The position numbers were made by a program, and so were the translations under genes. Positions 1 to 8,376 of a DNA stretch of 64,000 nucleotides are shown piece by piece (position 1 is the stretch's first letter; every line of letters begins with the position of its first letter). The DNA comes from Moraxella bovis. Lineage in GTDB: Bacteria > Pseudomonadota > Gammaproteobacteria > Pseudomonadales > Moraxellaceae. The notes beneath the pieces are model-generated. The model was not told the DNA's origin. It searched no databases and saw only the letters and a list, made by a program, of their open reading frames with translations. Location: the NCBI RefSeq assembly GCF_002014975.1, contig NZ_MUXV01000022.1, positions 65,857-129,856 on the forward strand, read 5' to 3'.

Positions 1-432
1 GGTTTTAAAGGGTAGATTTTTATGCAGTGCCACGCCGATGAGAGCATTTAATTCATCTGCCAAATCGTCCAAACTAAAATGCGGACGATACCATTCTAAC
101 ATGGTAAATTCTATATTATGTTTATGCCCTTTTTCATTATCACGAAACACTTGACAAATTTGATAAATCGGTACTTGATAATCCGCCAATACTCTTTTCA
201 TGGCAAATTCTGGCGATGTGTGTAGATAACCTGTTTTTAATTGACCAGTTTGTTTAAAATTGACACTCATGCTTTCTATAAAAATATCGGTATTGCCATG
301 ATTGGATAATATGGGCGTGGTAATCTCTAACACACCCCGACTTTTAAAAAACTGACGAATGTCGCCAATCATCTCAGCTTTACTCATTGCCAAATCTAAG
401 GTCATGCTTGGGCGGTAATCGGTATTAGTCAT
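1..432 (-). CDS. epmA: EF-P beta-lysine ligase EpmA, N-terminal part
   Basis: Only the N-terminal 144 residues are inside the window; the gene runs off the left edge. The product resembles the catalytic domain of class II lysyl-tRNA synthetases but lacks their N-terminal anticodon-binding domain. The family (EpmA/PoxA/GenX) attaches beta-lysine to a conserved lysine of elongation factor P, helping ribosomes through polyproline stretches. Visible support: an early helix followed by RGVLEITTPILS (class II motif 1 type) and the motif 2 stretch FRDNEKGHKHNIEFTMLEW. The start ATG overlaps the end of pdxB by 8 bases (ATGACTAA), so the two genes are probably co-transcribed. Family assignment is firm; the C-terminal half cannot be checked. 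Confidence 0.9.
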   Translation of the reverse strand, partial: MTNTDYRPSMTLDLAMSKAEMIGDIRQFFKSRGVLEITTPILSNHGNTDIFIESMSVNFKQTGQLKTGYLHTSPEFAMKRVLADYQVPIYQICQVFRDNEKGHKHNIEFTMLEWYRPHFSLDDLADELNALIGVALHKNLPFKT

Positions 433-1489
433 AAGGCCATTCTCTTTTTAAATCATATTCTTTTCTTAATTTATCAAAATCCGCCCCATGTACGTTATTG
501 GTGCAAATGTGGCGTAACTCGTTGTCATCTTTTAAAATGTCATAATAGCTTTTTAAAATACCGGCATTTCCTTTTAATAATTCATTTTTTAATGTTTGCC
601 AATGGTAATGATTGGACGGCAATAGCTTATCCATATTCTGTAAAACAGGCAAATTAAAATGCTCACAAAATGCCTGATAAATCATGTCTGTCCCACGCAA
701 CTTGCCATCTAGGGTATAGCCTGCAATGTGGGGTGTGGCAAGGGTAAGGTTATCAAGAAGTGTCTTATCAATCATTGGCTCAAAAGGAAACACGTCTAAT
801 ATTGCATTTAAATTTTTATTATCCATTGCCCATAATAAATCATCTTGGCGGATAATCTCACCCCGAGCGGTATTGATTAAAATAGCGTTGTTTTTTAATT
901 GTTCAAAAACGGATTTATCAAATAATTGATAAGTAGGATAATCACCCGTTTTGGTTAATGGCGTATGAATGGAGATAATGTCGCTATTTGCTAATAATTC
1001 ATTAAAATTTGCGTTATTAATGTCCGATGTTGGTAAATAAGGGTCATATCCCAAAATATCCCAATTTAAGTCTTTGGCATATTTGGCAAGCGTTGCTCCG
1101 ATATTGCCCAAGCCAATAATGCCCAGTGTGATTTTTTTATGGATTGAGTTGGGAAATTTAGTTAAAAGGGCAGTAATGACATATTGGGCAACTGAATGTT
1201 TGCTTGACCCTTTGGCATTGGCAAAATGGATATTGTTAAAATGAATAAATTTATTATCCACATGGTCTGTACCAATGGTTGCCGAGCCGATAAATTTGAT
1301 GTTATGGGGGTTGGCAATGGTGTCGGAGTTGATGGGTGTTACCGAGCGAATGAGTAGGGCGGTTGGGTTGTATTTGTGGGTGGCGGATTGGTTAATCTCA
1401 CGCCCTTTTAATTTGATAAGCTCTGTATTATCATGGCAAAAATAATCATCCAAATGGGCGATATTTTCATCGGCTAAAATGGTTATCAT
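425..1489 (-). CDS. pdxB: Erythronate-4-phosphate dehydrogenase PdxB
   Basis: 354 residues, of the D-2-hydroxyacid dehydrogenase family. It oxidises 4-phospho-erythronate with NAD in the DXP-dependent pathway to pyridoxal phosphate. The NAD-binding glycine motif GLGNIG lies near residue 125, preceded by the hydrophobic strand ITLGII. Family catalytic residues are visible as Arg in INTARGEI, an acidic residue in the VFPFEP stretch, and His in TPHIAGYT. The C-terminal part after about residue 290 fits the short PdxB dimerisation domain. Length is close to the usual 370-380. It overlaps epmA by 8 bases on the same strand. The ATG at 1489 is the first good start. Confidence 0.93.
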   Translation of the reverse strand: MITILADENIAHLDDYFCHDNTELIKLKGREINQSATHKYNPTALLIRSVTPINSDTIANPHNIKFIGSATIGTDHVDNKFIHFNNIHFANAKGSSKHSVAQYVITALLTKFPNSIHKKITLGIIGLGNIGATLAKYAKDLNWDILGYDPYLPTSDINNANFNELLANSDIISIHTPLTKTGDYPTYQLFDKSVFEQLKNNAILINTARGEIIRQDDLLWAMDNKNLNAILDVFPFEPMIDKTLLDNLTLATPHIAGYTLDGKLRGTDMIYQAFCEHFNLPVLQNMDKLLPSNHYHWQTLKNELLKGNAGILKSYYDILKDDNELRHICTNNVHGADFDKLRKEYDLKREWPYD

Positions 1490-1633
1490 GGGGTCATGCC
1501 TTTGGCGGGATGGGTGTGTTAGATGGGTGAATACTATTTACTTTGGTAAATTAAGCCGAAGATAAGAATTGTACTTCTTTTAAAAATAATAAGGTGCAGT
1601 TAAGCACCCTATTAAAATGGCTTGAATTAATCA

Positions 1634-2275
1634 CTAGCGATTGGTATTCACCTGCTGTAAAATCTGACTAATCTCGGCATTGGCTTCGTTTTCGGTGGCT
1701 AGGTCGCCATTGGGGGTTAGGTCGTTCACCACTTGTGGCAGTAGCTCGGCAATGCCTTGGCAGACTTCTGTCTCGCTGGCTCCTGTTTGCTGACAGGCAC
1801 GGTTAATCTCATCTTTGCCAAACAGACTCATCACGTCTTGGGCGTCTAGTCCGTCATTATCGGTATCGATGTTTACCCATGATTGGGCTTTATTGCCCAG
1901 TCCGTTGCCTTGGAATTTGGCAAGCACGCCTGACAGACCGCCATTTTTTTGGATATAGCCCAGCACGATGGGGATAAGAGCAAGGAGTAGGGTGTTTTTG
2001 TTAAACCCGCCTTTTTGTTGGGCGGACTGACTGCCAAGCACTTGACCCAACACACTGCCTAGGTCACTGGCAGGCACGTTTTGGCGAGTCTGACCACCGC
2101 CTAGGAGCGAGCCTAGTACCCCGCCTAGTCCGCCTTGGGCTTGGGATTGACCACCGCCAAGCTGACTTGCCACCACTTGCCCAAGCATACCGCCCAGTCC
2201 GCTGTTTTGTTGGGATTGACCGCCTGTTAGGGCATTTTGGGCGACTTGGGTGATGATGTTTTGTAATAAACTCAT
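1634..2275 (-). CDS. YidB-like (DUF937) protein
   Basis: 213 residues from the ATG at 2275, chosen because AGGATA sits just upstream; an in-frame start at 2323 would add 16 residues without a better ribosome site. The N-terminal half is low complexity, with repeated GLGG, LGGGQSQ and LGSLLGGG runs, then a hydrophobic segment (TLLLALIPIVLGYIQ) and a C-terminal part containing a DTDNDG acidic loop. This arrangement matches the YidB/DUF937 family, whose role is not established. The cysteine pair in CQQTGASETEVC is conserved-looking. It stands alone, between the end of pdxB's upstream region and the divergent TusA-like gene. Confidence 0.75.
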   Translation of the reverse strand: MSLLQNIITQVAQNALTGGQSQQNSGLGGMLGQVVASQLGGGQSQAQGGLGGVLGSLLGGGQTRQNVPASDLGSVLGQVLGSQSAQQKGGFNKNTLLLALIPIVLGYIQKNGGLSGVLAKFQGNGLGNKAQSWVNIDTDNDGLDAQDVMSLFGKDEINRACQQTGASETEVCQGIAELLPQVVNDLTPNGDLATENEANAEISQILQQVNTNR

Positions 2276-2595
2276 GGAGTATCCTATCAAATAAAGTAAA
2301 TATTGGCGAAATTGCCAAATCATGCATTATCTTATCAGAATTTTAGTGAACCTGCGTTATTTTATTAAAGGTTTTTGTAAATGGATGGAGTATTAAGCGA
2401 CGTGGGTGTGTTTACAGTGGTGTCTGTTTTATTTTACATCATGCCAAAAATTGACATAAGAAACATAATGATTTGGCTTTTATAAAAAATAGTATGGACA
2501 TTGATTTGCCCCGTGATTATCTTGTAAAGTCATGGATTTGCCCCCATGATGGATTATTCTAAGCTGTTTTTTGAGCCATTTTTTGAGCCATTGCC

Positions 2596-2958
2596 ATGAC
2601 CGATTTATCCGCTGTTTTTGACCTTATTTATGACATTCTGCCTGCCGATGTGGTAGATGATGTTAATATGACGGATGCTTTGCATTTTGCTTTGACTGAG
2701 CGTCTGATAACCGCCGATGATGTGGCGTGTGTCAGTCATTTTTTTGATGCACGCCGTCTGCCTTGCCCCATGCCTTTGTTAAAGGCAAAAGTAACCTTGC
2801 GAGATGTGGGGGCAGGGCGGGGGTTGTATCTGCTTGCCACCGATAAAAATTCACAAACCGACCTTGTGGCGTATTGCCAAAAAAACGGGCTGACGGTCAA
2901 GACATGGGCGTATGGGCAAACAGATACAATCTTTCACTTTTTGATTAGGGCGTGTTGA
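2596..2958 (+). CDS. TusA-like sulfurtransferase-family protein with N-terminal extension
   Basis: 120 residues. From about residue 51 the sequence fits TusA/SirA proteins: FDARRLPCPMPLLKAK holds the CPxP signature with the active cysteine, which in the family carries persulfide sulfur for thiouridine and molybdenum-cofactor pathways. Residues 1-50 are an extra helical-looking extension absent from the usual 75-80-residue proteins. The last few codons and the TGA stop lie inside a repeat that begins at 2946, so the present C-terminus is probably not the ancestral one. The start is preceded by a tandem 12-base duplication (TTTTTTGAGCCA twice) and no clear Shine-Dalgarno, so the exact start is less sure. 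Confidence 0.7.
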   Translation: MTDLSAVFDLIYDILPADVVDDVNMTDALHFALTERLITADDVACVSHFFDARRLPCPMPLLKAKVTLRDVGAGRGLYLLATDKNSQTDLVAYCQKNGLTVKTWAYGQTDTIFHFLIRAC

Positions 2959-3165
2959 ACGTTGGTATTTGCAATGAAAAATACCTGTTTAAAAAAGTAA
3001 GGGGACTGCCCGTTTTTTAAGGAAAAAATGAAGTTTGATAGCCACTCTATCAAACGAGCTTTTGACTTCGAGCCACAAGATTTGACCATTTTTCATGCAA
3101 AAATAATTTAAAATCATAAAATTTCACCAAATGTTAATAAATGTTATTAATGTTCACACGTCCTA
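2946..3165. repeat. Non-autonomous inverted-repeat element, copy A
   Basis: About 220 bases bounded by TAGGGCGTGTTGAACGTTG on the left and ATTAATGTTCACACGTCCTA on the right, which are imperfect inverted repeats. Internal landmarks shared with other copies are TTTGCAATGAAAAAT near the left end and TTTTTCATGCAAAAAT toward the right end. No open reading frame is inside. It is in the opposite orientation to copies B, C and D. It supplies the stop codon of the TusA-like gene and fills most of the gap to rpoH. MITE-like behaviour is inferred from structure and copy number. Confidence 0.7.
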
Positions 3166-3257
3166 ACAAAAAGGTGTAAAAACCGCTAGCATTTGGGCGG
3201 ATTTCGGCTTAAAATGGGGCGATATTTAAACTGATGATTTGTTGGTAGAAAGAAAAC

Positions 3258-4484
3258 ATGCCCAAAAATTATGATTATGATGGTTTTGATGACTTTGACG
3301 ATTATGGCGGTGATTATGCCGATGAGCGTGATTTTAAGTCGTCTGATATGTTAGATGAAGATGAGCTAGATGATGGATTAGATGAGCTTGACGGTTTTTC
3401 TGATGAGCTACTGTCTGATGAGTTGTTATCTGATGAATTAGACGAATTGGACGGCTTTCATGAGATTGATGACGCTGATGAGCTGGCATTCGATGAGTCA
3501 GAGAGTGGATTAGAAACGGACGAGCAGTCCCATGATGGGGCAAGCCTTGCCCCTGTGCTTGCCAACCATACTAGCCACGCCCCCAGTGCCGTACCACGTT
3601 ATGATGTCGCCACCAAGGATTTGGTGCCTGCCATGCCCGCCAATTTGACCGCCCCTGGGGTGAATTTGGGGGCGTACATCAATACCGTACATCAGATTCC
3701 TATCTTGACCCCCGATGAAGAGCGAGAGCTTGCCGAGCGGTACTATCAAGATGGCGACGTGGAAGCGGCACGGCTACTGGTCATGAGTCATTTGCGGTTT
3801 GTGATACACATCGCACGCAGTTATTCAGGGTATGGTCTGTCGCAGGCGGATTTGATTCAAGAAGGTAATTTGGGACTCATGAAAGCGGTCAAACGCTTTG
3901 ACCCTACCAAGGGCGTACGCCTTGTGAGCTTTGCGGTGCATTGGATTAAGGCGGAGATTCATGAATTTGTCATCAAAAATTGGCGGATTGTCAAAGTTGC
4001 CACCACCAAAGCACACCGCAAGCTGTTTTTTAATTTGCGTAGCCTTAAAAAATCAAGCAATCAGCTTACCTTAGAAGAAGCCGAAGCCATCGCCAAAGAC
4101 CTAAACGTCACGGTCAAGCAAGTCCTAGAAATGGAATCACGCTTGACCAGTTATGATGCGTCCTTTGAGTTACAAGACTCTGACGATGAAGATGGGCGTT
4201 ATGCTCCCCAGCTTTTTTTAGAAGATGGGGTCAATCCTGCCGAGATGGTCGAAGATGCTGACTGGGAAGAGAATACGACCACCGCCCTAAAAGAAGCGAT
4301 GGATGGCTTGGATGAGCGTTCTCGAGACATCATCACTCAGCGTTGGCTTGCCGACCAAAAATCCACCTTGCATGACTTAGCGGCGGTTTATAACATCTCA
4401 GCCGAGCGGGTGCGTCAGATTGAGAAAAATGCCATGGATAAAATCCGTGAAGCAATGACCATTGATAACATGCTCTTTGATTAG
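3258..4484 (+). CDS. rpoH: Heat-shock sigma factor RpoH (sigma-32) with acidic N-terminal extension
   Basis: 408 residues, about 120 longer than usual sigma-32. Residues from about 125 on match RpoH throughout: region 1.2/2 (ILTPDEERELAERYY, LRFVIHIARSYSGYGL), the core-binding DLIQEGNLGLMKAVKRFDP, region 2.4 (SFAVHWIKAEIHEFVIKNW), the RpoH box (KLFFNLR, here preceded by HR where QR is usual) and a region 4.2 helix-turn-helix (LHDLAAVYNISAERVRQIEK). It directs RNA polymerase to chaperone and protease genes. Residues 1 to about 110 are Asp/Glu-rich and contain a short repeated unit, SDELL. The ATG at 3258 is the first in the frame; a later start is possible but no better ribosome site is obvious. 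Confidence 0.93.
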   Translation: MPKNYDYDGFDDFDDYGGDYADERDFKSSDMLDEDELDDGLDELDGFSDELLSDELLSDELDELDGFHEIDDADELAFDESESGLETDEQSHDGASLAPVLANHTSHAPSAVPRYDVATKDLVPAMPANLTAPGVNLGAYINTVHQIPILTPDEERELAERYYQDGDVEAARLLVMSHLRFVIHIARSYSGYGLSQADLIQEGNLGLMKAVKRFDPTKGVRLVSFAVHWIKAEIHEFVIKNWRIVKVATTKAHRKLFFNLRSLKKSSNQLTLEEAEAIAKDLNVTVKQVLEMESRLTSYDASFELQDSDDEDGRYAPQLFLEDGVNPAEMVEDADWEENTTTALKEAMDGLDERSRDIITQRWLADQKSTLHDLAAVYNISAERVRQIEKNAMDKIREAMTIDNMLFD

Positions 4485-4501
4485 AACGAACAGATGAACA
4501 G

Positions 4502-4867
4502 ATGATAAACTGGATAAAAGTAGCAGGCGTGAATCTTGCGACAGCGGTGGCACTTGGGGCGTTTGGGGCTCATGGCTTAAAGAAAATCGCCACGCCTTAT
4601 GAGCTTGATATTTGGCAGACTGCCACGCTCTATCTGTTCGTGCATGGCTTGGGGATATTGGCGTTGGGCGTATTAGGGGCGGTATCTGCCTATCGCATTC
4701 ATAGGGTTGCCATGACCTTACAAATAGGCATTGCCATTTTTAGTGGCACGCTCTACTTGATGGCACTGGGGATGCCTAGATGGCTTGGGGCGATAACCCC
4801 AATGGGCGGAACGCTACTCATCATCGGCTGGCTGATGTTGGTTTTTGTCAAAAAGTCTGATGGCTGA
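4502..4867 (+). CDS. DUF423 small membrane protein
   Basis: 121 residues with four predicted membrane helices, matching the DUF423 (YgdD-like) family: an N-terminal helix with GAFGAHGLKK, then WQTATLYLFVHGLGIL, and later helices around FSGTLYLMALG and GGTLLIIGWLML. Function in the family is unknown. It starts 17 bases after the rpoH stop on the same strand, so it probably shares transcripts with rpoH. A bidirectional terminator follows. Confidence 0.88.
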   Translation: MINWIKVAGVNLATAVALGAFGAHGLKKIATPYELDIWQTATLYLFVHGLGILALGVLGAVSAYRIHRVAMTLQIGIAIFSGTLYLMALGMPRWLGAITPMGGTLLIIGWLMLVFVKKSDG

Positions 4868-4892
4868 TGGGTTGATTGATGATTAATTATGA

Positions 4893-4918
4893 TAAAAGAG
4901 CAAATTTTTGCTCTTTTT
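4893..4918. terminator. Bidirectional Rho-independent terminator
   Basis: A perfect stem AAAAGAGCAAA/TTTGCTCTTTT with a short loop lies between the convergent DUF423 and dgkA genes. It has A-runs and T-runs on both sides, so it can act for either strand. Confidence 0.85.
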
Positions 4919-4922
4919 GTTT

Positions 4923-5285
4923 TTATCCAAACATCGCCATACCCCACAGCACCGCCACCAAAATAAGTGCCAGCGACTGAGCGGACGAGCCGACATCTTT
5001 GGCGATTTTGGCAAGGGGGTGATGCTCCATAGATGTGTGGTCAACGGCAGCTTCTAGGGCGGTATTAAAAAATTCCACAATGAGCGACAAAAACGACCCT
5101 GCCACAAGCATCATCTTGACCGCCAACGCCATATCGAGCCACAACGTAAGGATTATCAAAGGCATATGGAGCAGGATAAGCTGAAAAATCGCAGGCTCTT
5201 TGATGGCCACCTTAAAGCCGTCTTTGGAATACGACAGCGTATTGATGATGCGTTTTAGCCCTTTGGTTTTGTTAAATTCGGACAT
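4923..5285 (-). CDS. dgkA: Diacylglycerol kinase DgkA
   Basis: 120 residues from the ATG at 5285, which gives the family's usual length; an upstream in-frame start would add 17 non-conserved residues. DgkA is a trimeric inner-membrane enzyme that phosphorylates diacylglycerol released during lipid-linked sugar and osmoregulated-glucan metabolism. Visible: an amphipathic N-terminus (LKRIINTLSYSKDGFKVAI), three membrane helices, the conserved acidic motif FFNTALEAAVDH, and AKDVGSSAQ before the last helix. It is convergent with the rpoH operon. Confidence 0.92.
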   Translation of the reverse strand: MSEFNKTKGLKRIINTLSYSKDGFKVAIKEPAIFQLILLHMPLIILTLWLDMALAVKMMLVAGSFLSLIVEFFNTALEAAVDHTSMEHHPLAKIAKDVGSSAQSLALILVAVLWGMAMFG

Positions 5286-5374
5286 GGCGATTTGGTAGGT
5301 TGATAATGGGAAATTTGTGCCATTATACCCACCCATTATCTATTTTTCAATCCGCCCAAAACCTGCTAAAATAC

Positions 5375-5772
5375 TAGGGCATGCCTACCATTGATAATAT
5401 TCTTATAAAATAAGATGAAAACTACCCCATTCTCAAATCCATACAAGTAATTGATTTATCAAGGGAAAATTGCAATTCACCCCTACAATCCAAAAAATAA
5501 TTATCAGATAATCAATAAGTTAACGTCTTAACCTAAGAGCGAAGTGAAAACTTAAAATTGCAATCAATTTTGCATGAAAAATGGCTATCCAACCGCTTAA
5601 ATTTAAAAAAATTAAGTTAAAATTCTTAAAATTTACCCAGTTGAATGGTTCGGATTGTGGCTCGAATTTAAAAGCTTGTTTGATAGAATAACCATCAAGC
5701 TTCACTTTTTCCTTGAAAAACGGGCGATTTTTCGTGATTTTCATTGCAAATACAGAAGGTGGGCCCGCTTTA
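5375..5772. repeat. Non-autonomous inverted-repeat element, copy B, with a nested repeat
   Basis: Begins TAGGGCATGCCTACCATTG and carries the family core: GCATGAAAAATGGCTATCC, AAGTTAAAATTCTTAAAA, TTACCCAGTTGA, AAGCTTGTTTGATAGAAT, CTTTTTCCTTGAAAAACGGG and TTTTCATTGCAAATAC. The right end (GAAGGTGGGCCCGCTTTA) is degenerate. It is about 400 bases because another repeat sits inside its left part (5453-5522). This element accounts for most of the gene-free stretch 5337-5901; the small open frames here are not convincing genes. Confidence 0.7.
5453..5522. repeat. Second short repeat family, copy 1 (partly palindromic)
   Basis: This 70-base segment recurs at 36209-36277 with few differences. The common core is AAGGG-AAATTGCAATTCACCCC followed by TACAAT-CAAAAAATAATTAT and ATAATCAATAAGTTA. 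The core resembles the perfect palindrome at 42214-42233. No coding capacity. Confidence 0.65.
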
Positions 5773-5872
5773 TTTTATGTGGATTTGTGGTATTTTTTTG
5801 GGGTTCGGTGGATGTATTTTCCAAAATATCAAGAGATTTTTTTGGGGGGTTAAAGATGTATTTGTAACAAAC

Positions 5873-5900
5873 AAAAACGGCAAACCAAGTTGCCGTTTTT
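5873..5900 (-). terminator. Rho-independent terminator after the ABC importer operon
   Basis: Stem AAAAACGGCAA/TTGCCGTTTTT with a 6-base loop, immediately downstream of the artM-like stop codon. It is symmetric, so could also stop forward transcripts. Confidence 0.85.
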
Positions 5901-5901
5901 G

Positions 5902-6609
5902 TTATTTTTGAACAGGATTATATCTTTTGTGCTTATTAAATGAGCGGTCAAATAAGCGAAACAGTGCCAATATCAACCATGAGATAAGCAGATAGATGAT
6001 ACCTGCAGCAAAATAAATCTCTAAGGTCAGGTATGTCTTGGCGATGATGACTTTGGAGGCGTACATCAAGTCCATGACCGTGATGGTGCTTGCCAGTGCC
6101 GAGCCTTTGAGCATAAAAATCACTTCGTTGCTGTATGCAGGTATCATGATCCCAAAGGCACGGGGCAGGGTAATGCGGGTAAATTTCTGCACAGGCGACA
6201 TGCCCAAAGCATCCGCCGCTTCAAGCTCGCCACGAGGAACTGCCTGTATCGCCCCACGCACAATCTCAGCGACATAAGCGGCGGTGTTTAGCGTAAAGGC
6301 GATGATGGCACACCAGTAGGCTTGACTAAGCACAGGCTTCCACAGTACGCTCTCTTGAATGGCTTTAAACTGCCCAAGGCCATAATAAATCAGAAAAATC
6401 TGCACCAATAAGGGCGTGCCACGAAAAAAGAAAATGTATAAAAAAGGAAAAACCTGCACCAAAGGATTTTTGGAGAGTCTAAGCAGTGCCAAAACCACCC
6501 CAAAAATCAGCCCGGTAATGCTAGATAATGCCACAAGCTCCAAGGTGGTAATGGAGGCTTTTAGAAGTTCGGGAAAATGCGTGATAATCGCTTGCCAGTT
6601 CCAGCTCAT
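5902..6609 (-). CDS. Polar amino-acid ABC transporter permease (HisM/ArtM type)
   Basis: 235 residues with about five membrane helices. The ABC-permease EAA loop is visible as GELEAADALGMSPVQKFTRI, contacting the ATPase. The conserved FFRGTPLLVQ stretch after helix 2 is typical of the HisM/ArtM branch. Together with the upstream permease and the ATPase at 10302 it forms an importer for basic or other polar amino acids. Its start overlaps the end of the upstream permease by 4 bases (ATGA), implying translational coupling. Substrate cannot be read from sequence. Confidence 0.9.
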   Translation of the reverse strand: MSWNWQAIITHFPELLKASITTLELVALSSITGLIFGVVLALLRLSKNPLVQVFPFLYIFFFRGTPLLVQIFLIYYGLGQFKAIQESVLWKPVLSQAYWCAIIAFTLNTAAYVAEIVRGAIQAVPRGELEAADALGMSPVQKFTRITLPRAFGIMIPAYSNEVIFMLKGSALASTITVMDLMYASKVIIAKTYLTLEIYFAAGIIYLLISWLILALFRLFDRSFNKHKRYNPVQK

Positions 6610-7337
6610 GCGTTTGCCCCCGTATGTTTTTGTCTAAGTAATTTTTGGGCGTAACGTTTGGCAGGATTGGCTCGCCATTCTCCAAAGCTGATACAGGCAG
6701 TGACGACCGCTGTCAGGCATAGATAAATAAGAGCTGCCACAAGATAAAAGGTAAAAGGTTCTTGGGTGGACTGGGCGGCACGAGATGAATAATAAATCAA
6801 ATCTTTAAGCCCGATGAGCGAGACAAGGGCGGTGTCTTTTAATAGCACCAAAAACAAATTGCCCAAACCAGGCAGGGCAATCACCCACATCTGTGGCAGG
6901 ATAATGCGAAAAAAGGTCTGAGCAGGTCGCATGCCCAGTGATTGGGAGGCTTCCCACTGTCCTTTGGGAATTTCTTGGATTGCCATGCGAAACACTTCGG
7001 TGGCATATGCCCCAAACATGACCGATAGGGCGACCACACCTGGCCAAAAACTGCCAATATCAATCCGTCCGCTATAACCAAAGACTTCTTTGGCAATAAA
7101 CGATACAAGAATATCGCCCCCAAAATAGATGGCAAAGACTACCAAGAGTTCAGGAATGCCACGCACCACCGTTGTGTAGATGTTGGCAAGGCTTTTAAAC
7201 AGCCAAATATTAGAGAGCTTGGCAGTCGCCCCCAATAGCCCGAAAATCAAGCCGAAAATCAGGCTCGTTACGCCTAATTTGACGGTCAAAATCGTGCCTT
7301 GCCAAAGTAAATCGGTGTATCCGTGGAGTTCTAACAT
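6606..7337 (-). CDS. Polar amino-acid ABC transporter permease (HisQ/ArtQ type)
   Basis: 243 residues from the ATG at 7337; an upstream in-frame start at 7379 would add a His-rich hydrophilic tail not typical of the family. Has five predicted membrane helices, the conserved VRGIPELLVVF segment and the EAA loop GQWEASQSLGMRPAQTFFRI. Pairs with the downstream permease. It is separated from the last binding-protein gene by about 190 bases that contain two stem-loops, unlike the tight spacing elsewhere in the operon. Confidence 0.9.
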   Translation of the reverse strand: MLELHGYTDLLWQGTILTVKLGVTSLIFGLIFGLLGATAKLSNIWLFKSLANIYTTVVRGIPELLVVFAIYFGGDILVSFIAKEVFGYSGRIDIGSFWPGVVALSVMFGAYATEVFRMAIQEIPKGQWEASQSLGMRPAQTFFRIILPQMWVIALPGLGNLFLVLLKDTALVSLIGLKDLIYYSSRAAQSTQEPFTFYLVAALIYLCLTAVVTACISFGEWRANPAKRYAQKLLRQKHTGANA

Positions 7338-7380
7338 GGTGTGGCGGTCTTTGTGGTTATTGTGTTGATGGCTGTTCAAT

Positions 7381-7410
7381 AAAAATAGACAAGGCTTGCT
7401 TGTCTATTTT
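7381..7410 (-). terminator. Intercistronic hairpin between binding-protein and permease genes
   Basis: A perfect 12-base-pair stem AAAATAGACAAG/CTTGTCTATTTT with a loop of about 5-6 bases. On the transcribed minus strand the stem is followed by a T-rich stretch, so it looks like a leaky terminator or an mRNA-protecting hairpin. Confidence 0.65.
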
Positions 7411-7420
7411 GGCTGTATCA

Positions 7421-7447
7421 CTTTGTTAAGAGGTAACCTTATCAAAG
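7421..7447 (-). other. Second intercistronic stem-loop
   Basis: CTTTGTTAAG and CTTATCAAAG form a 10-base stem with one mismatch around a 7-base loop. It lies just 3' of the last binding-protein gene and could protect that mRNA end. No T-run follows directly. Confidence 0.5.
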
Positions 7448-7528
7448 GGGTAAAATAGAGTAAAACGCTTATTTTACCAAATTTTTGTAAATTTGTGTTA
7501 AGTTTTTAAAATAACTCAAAAAGAATAG

Positions 7529-8326
7529 CTATTTACTAACCATACTCTCGCCAAAATGCTCAATGACGATTTTATCATAAGTGCCGTCTGCTTTGATGTC
7601 GGCTAGGGCTTGGTTGAATTTGGCAAGCAGTTCATCATTACCCTTATCAACAGCGATGGCAAAGTTGTCATTAATGTCAATCTCATCGCCTTTTACCGCA
7701 AAATCCTTACCAAGCTCACTCCCTAGCCATGTCATCGCAGGCATTTTGTCGCTGATGATCACGTCCGAGCGGCTCGCCCCTAAGTCTAAAAAGGCATTGT
7801 CTAGTGTGCTATGTAGAATTGGCTTGACATCAGGATAGGTTTGGGTGAGCCATTGGCTAGAAATGGTGGAGCCTTGGGCGGAGATTTTGGCGGATTTGAT
7901 GTGGTCAGGATTGGCAGGGTCAAAGGTACTGCCATTTTTGGCAACAAAAACCAAAGTATTGACAAAATATGGCTCGCTAAAACTCACCTGTTCGAAGCGT
8001 TCGGGAGTGATAGACATGGCAGAGACGATGGCGTCAAATTTACCCGTTTTTAGGGCAGGAATGATACCGTCCCAATCTTGGGCATCAATCTCACAGGTGA
8101 CTGCCATTTTGGCACATAGGGCATTGGCAATGTCCACATCGAATCCTGCTAGAGAGCTGTCATTGTTGGTGTAGTTAAAGGGTGCGTACGCCCCTTCGGT
8201 GGCAATGCGCAGGGTTTGGGTGGTGTTATTGGTGCTTGTTGTGGTGGTATTATCGGCGGGTTTACCGCCCCCACAGGCGGTCAGCAGTAAGGTGCCAATA
8301 AGTGCGACTAAGGCAGTATGTTTCAT
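7529..8326 (-). CDS. Amino-acid ABC transporter substrate-binding lipoprotein 1
   Basis: 265 residues. A lipoprotein signal peptide ends in the lipobox LLTAC near residue 18, followed by a Thr/Asn-rich linker. The mature part is a family-3 solute-binding protein: LRIATEGAYAPFNY at the start, GFDVDIANALCAKM, CEIDAQDWDGIIPALKTGKFDAIVSAMSITPER, and FSEPYF. The two cysteines flanking KMAVT correspond to the disulfide of HisJ/ArgT-type proteins. It is one of three tandem paralogs and lacks the long acidic tail of the other two. Anchored to the membrane, it would deliver substrate to the downstream permeases. Confidence 0.9.
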   Translation of the reverse strand: MKHTALVALIGTLLLTACGGGKPADNTTTTSTNNTTQTLRIATEGAYAPFNYTNNDSSLAGFDVDIANALCAKMAVTCEIDAQDWDGIIPALKTGKFDAIVSAMSITPERFEQVSFSEPYFVNTLVFVAKNGSTFDPANPDHIKSAKISAQGSTISSQWLTQTYPDVKPILHSTLDNAFLDLGASRSDVIISDKMPAMTWLGSELGKDFAVKGDEIDINDNFAIAVDKGNDELLAKFNQALADIKADGTYDKIVIEHFGESMVSK

Positions 8327-8376
8327 TAATTGTCCTTAATAAATGTCAGTCAAGTAAGTTGATTGATAAAACAAAA

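Noticed and set aside
5520..5867. Two open frames (74 and 70 codons) in the stretch after dgkA
   Set aside because: Both lie within a non-coding repeat element whose other copies do not keep these frames open.
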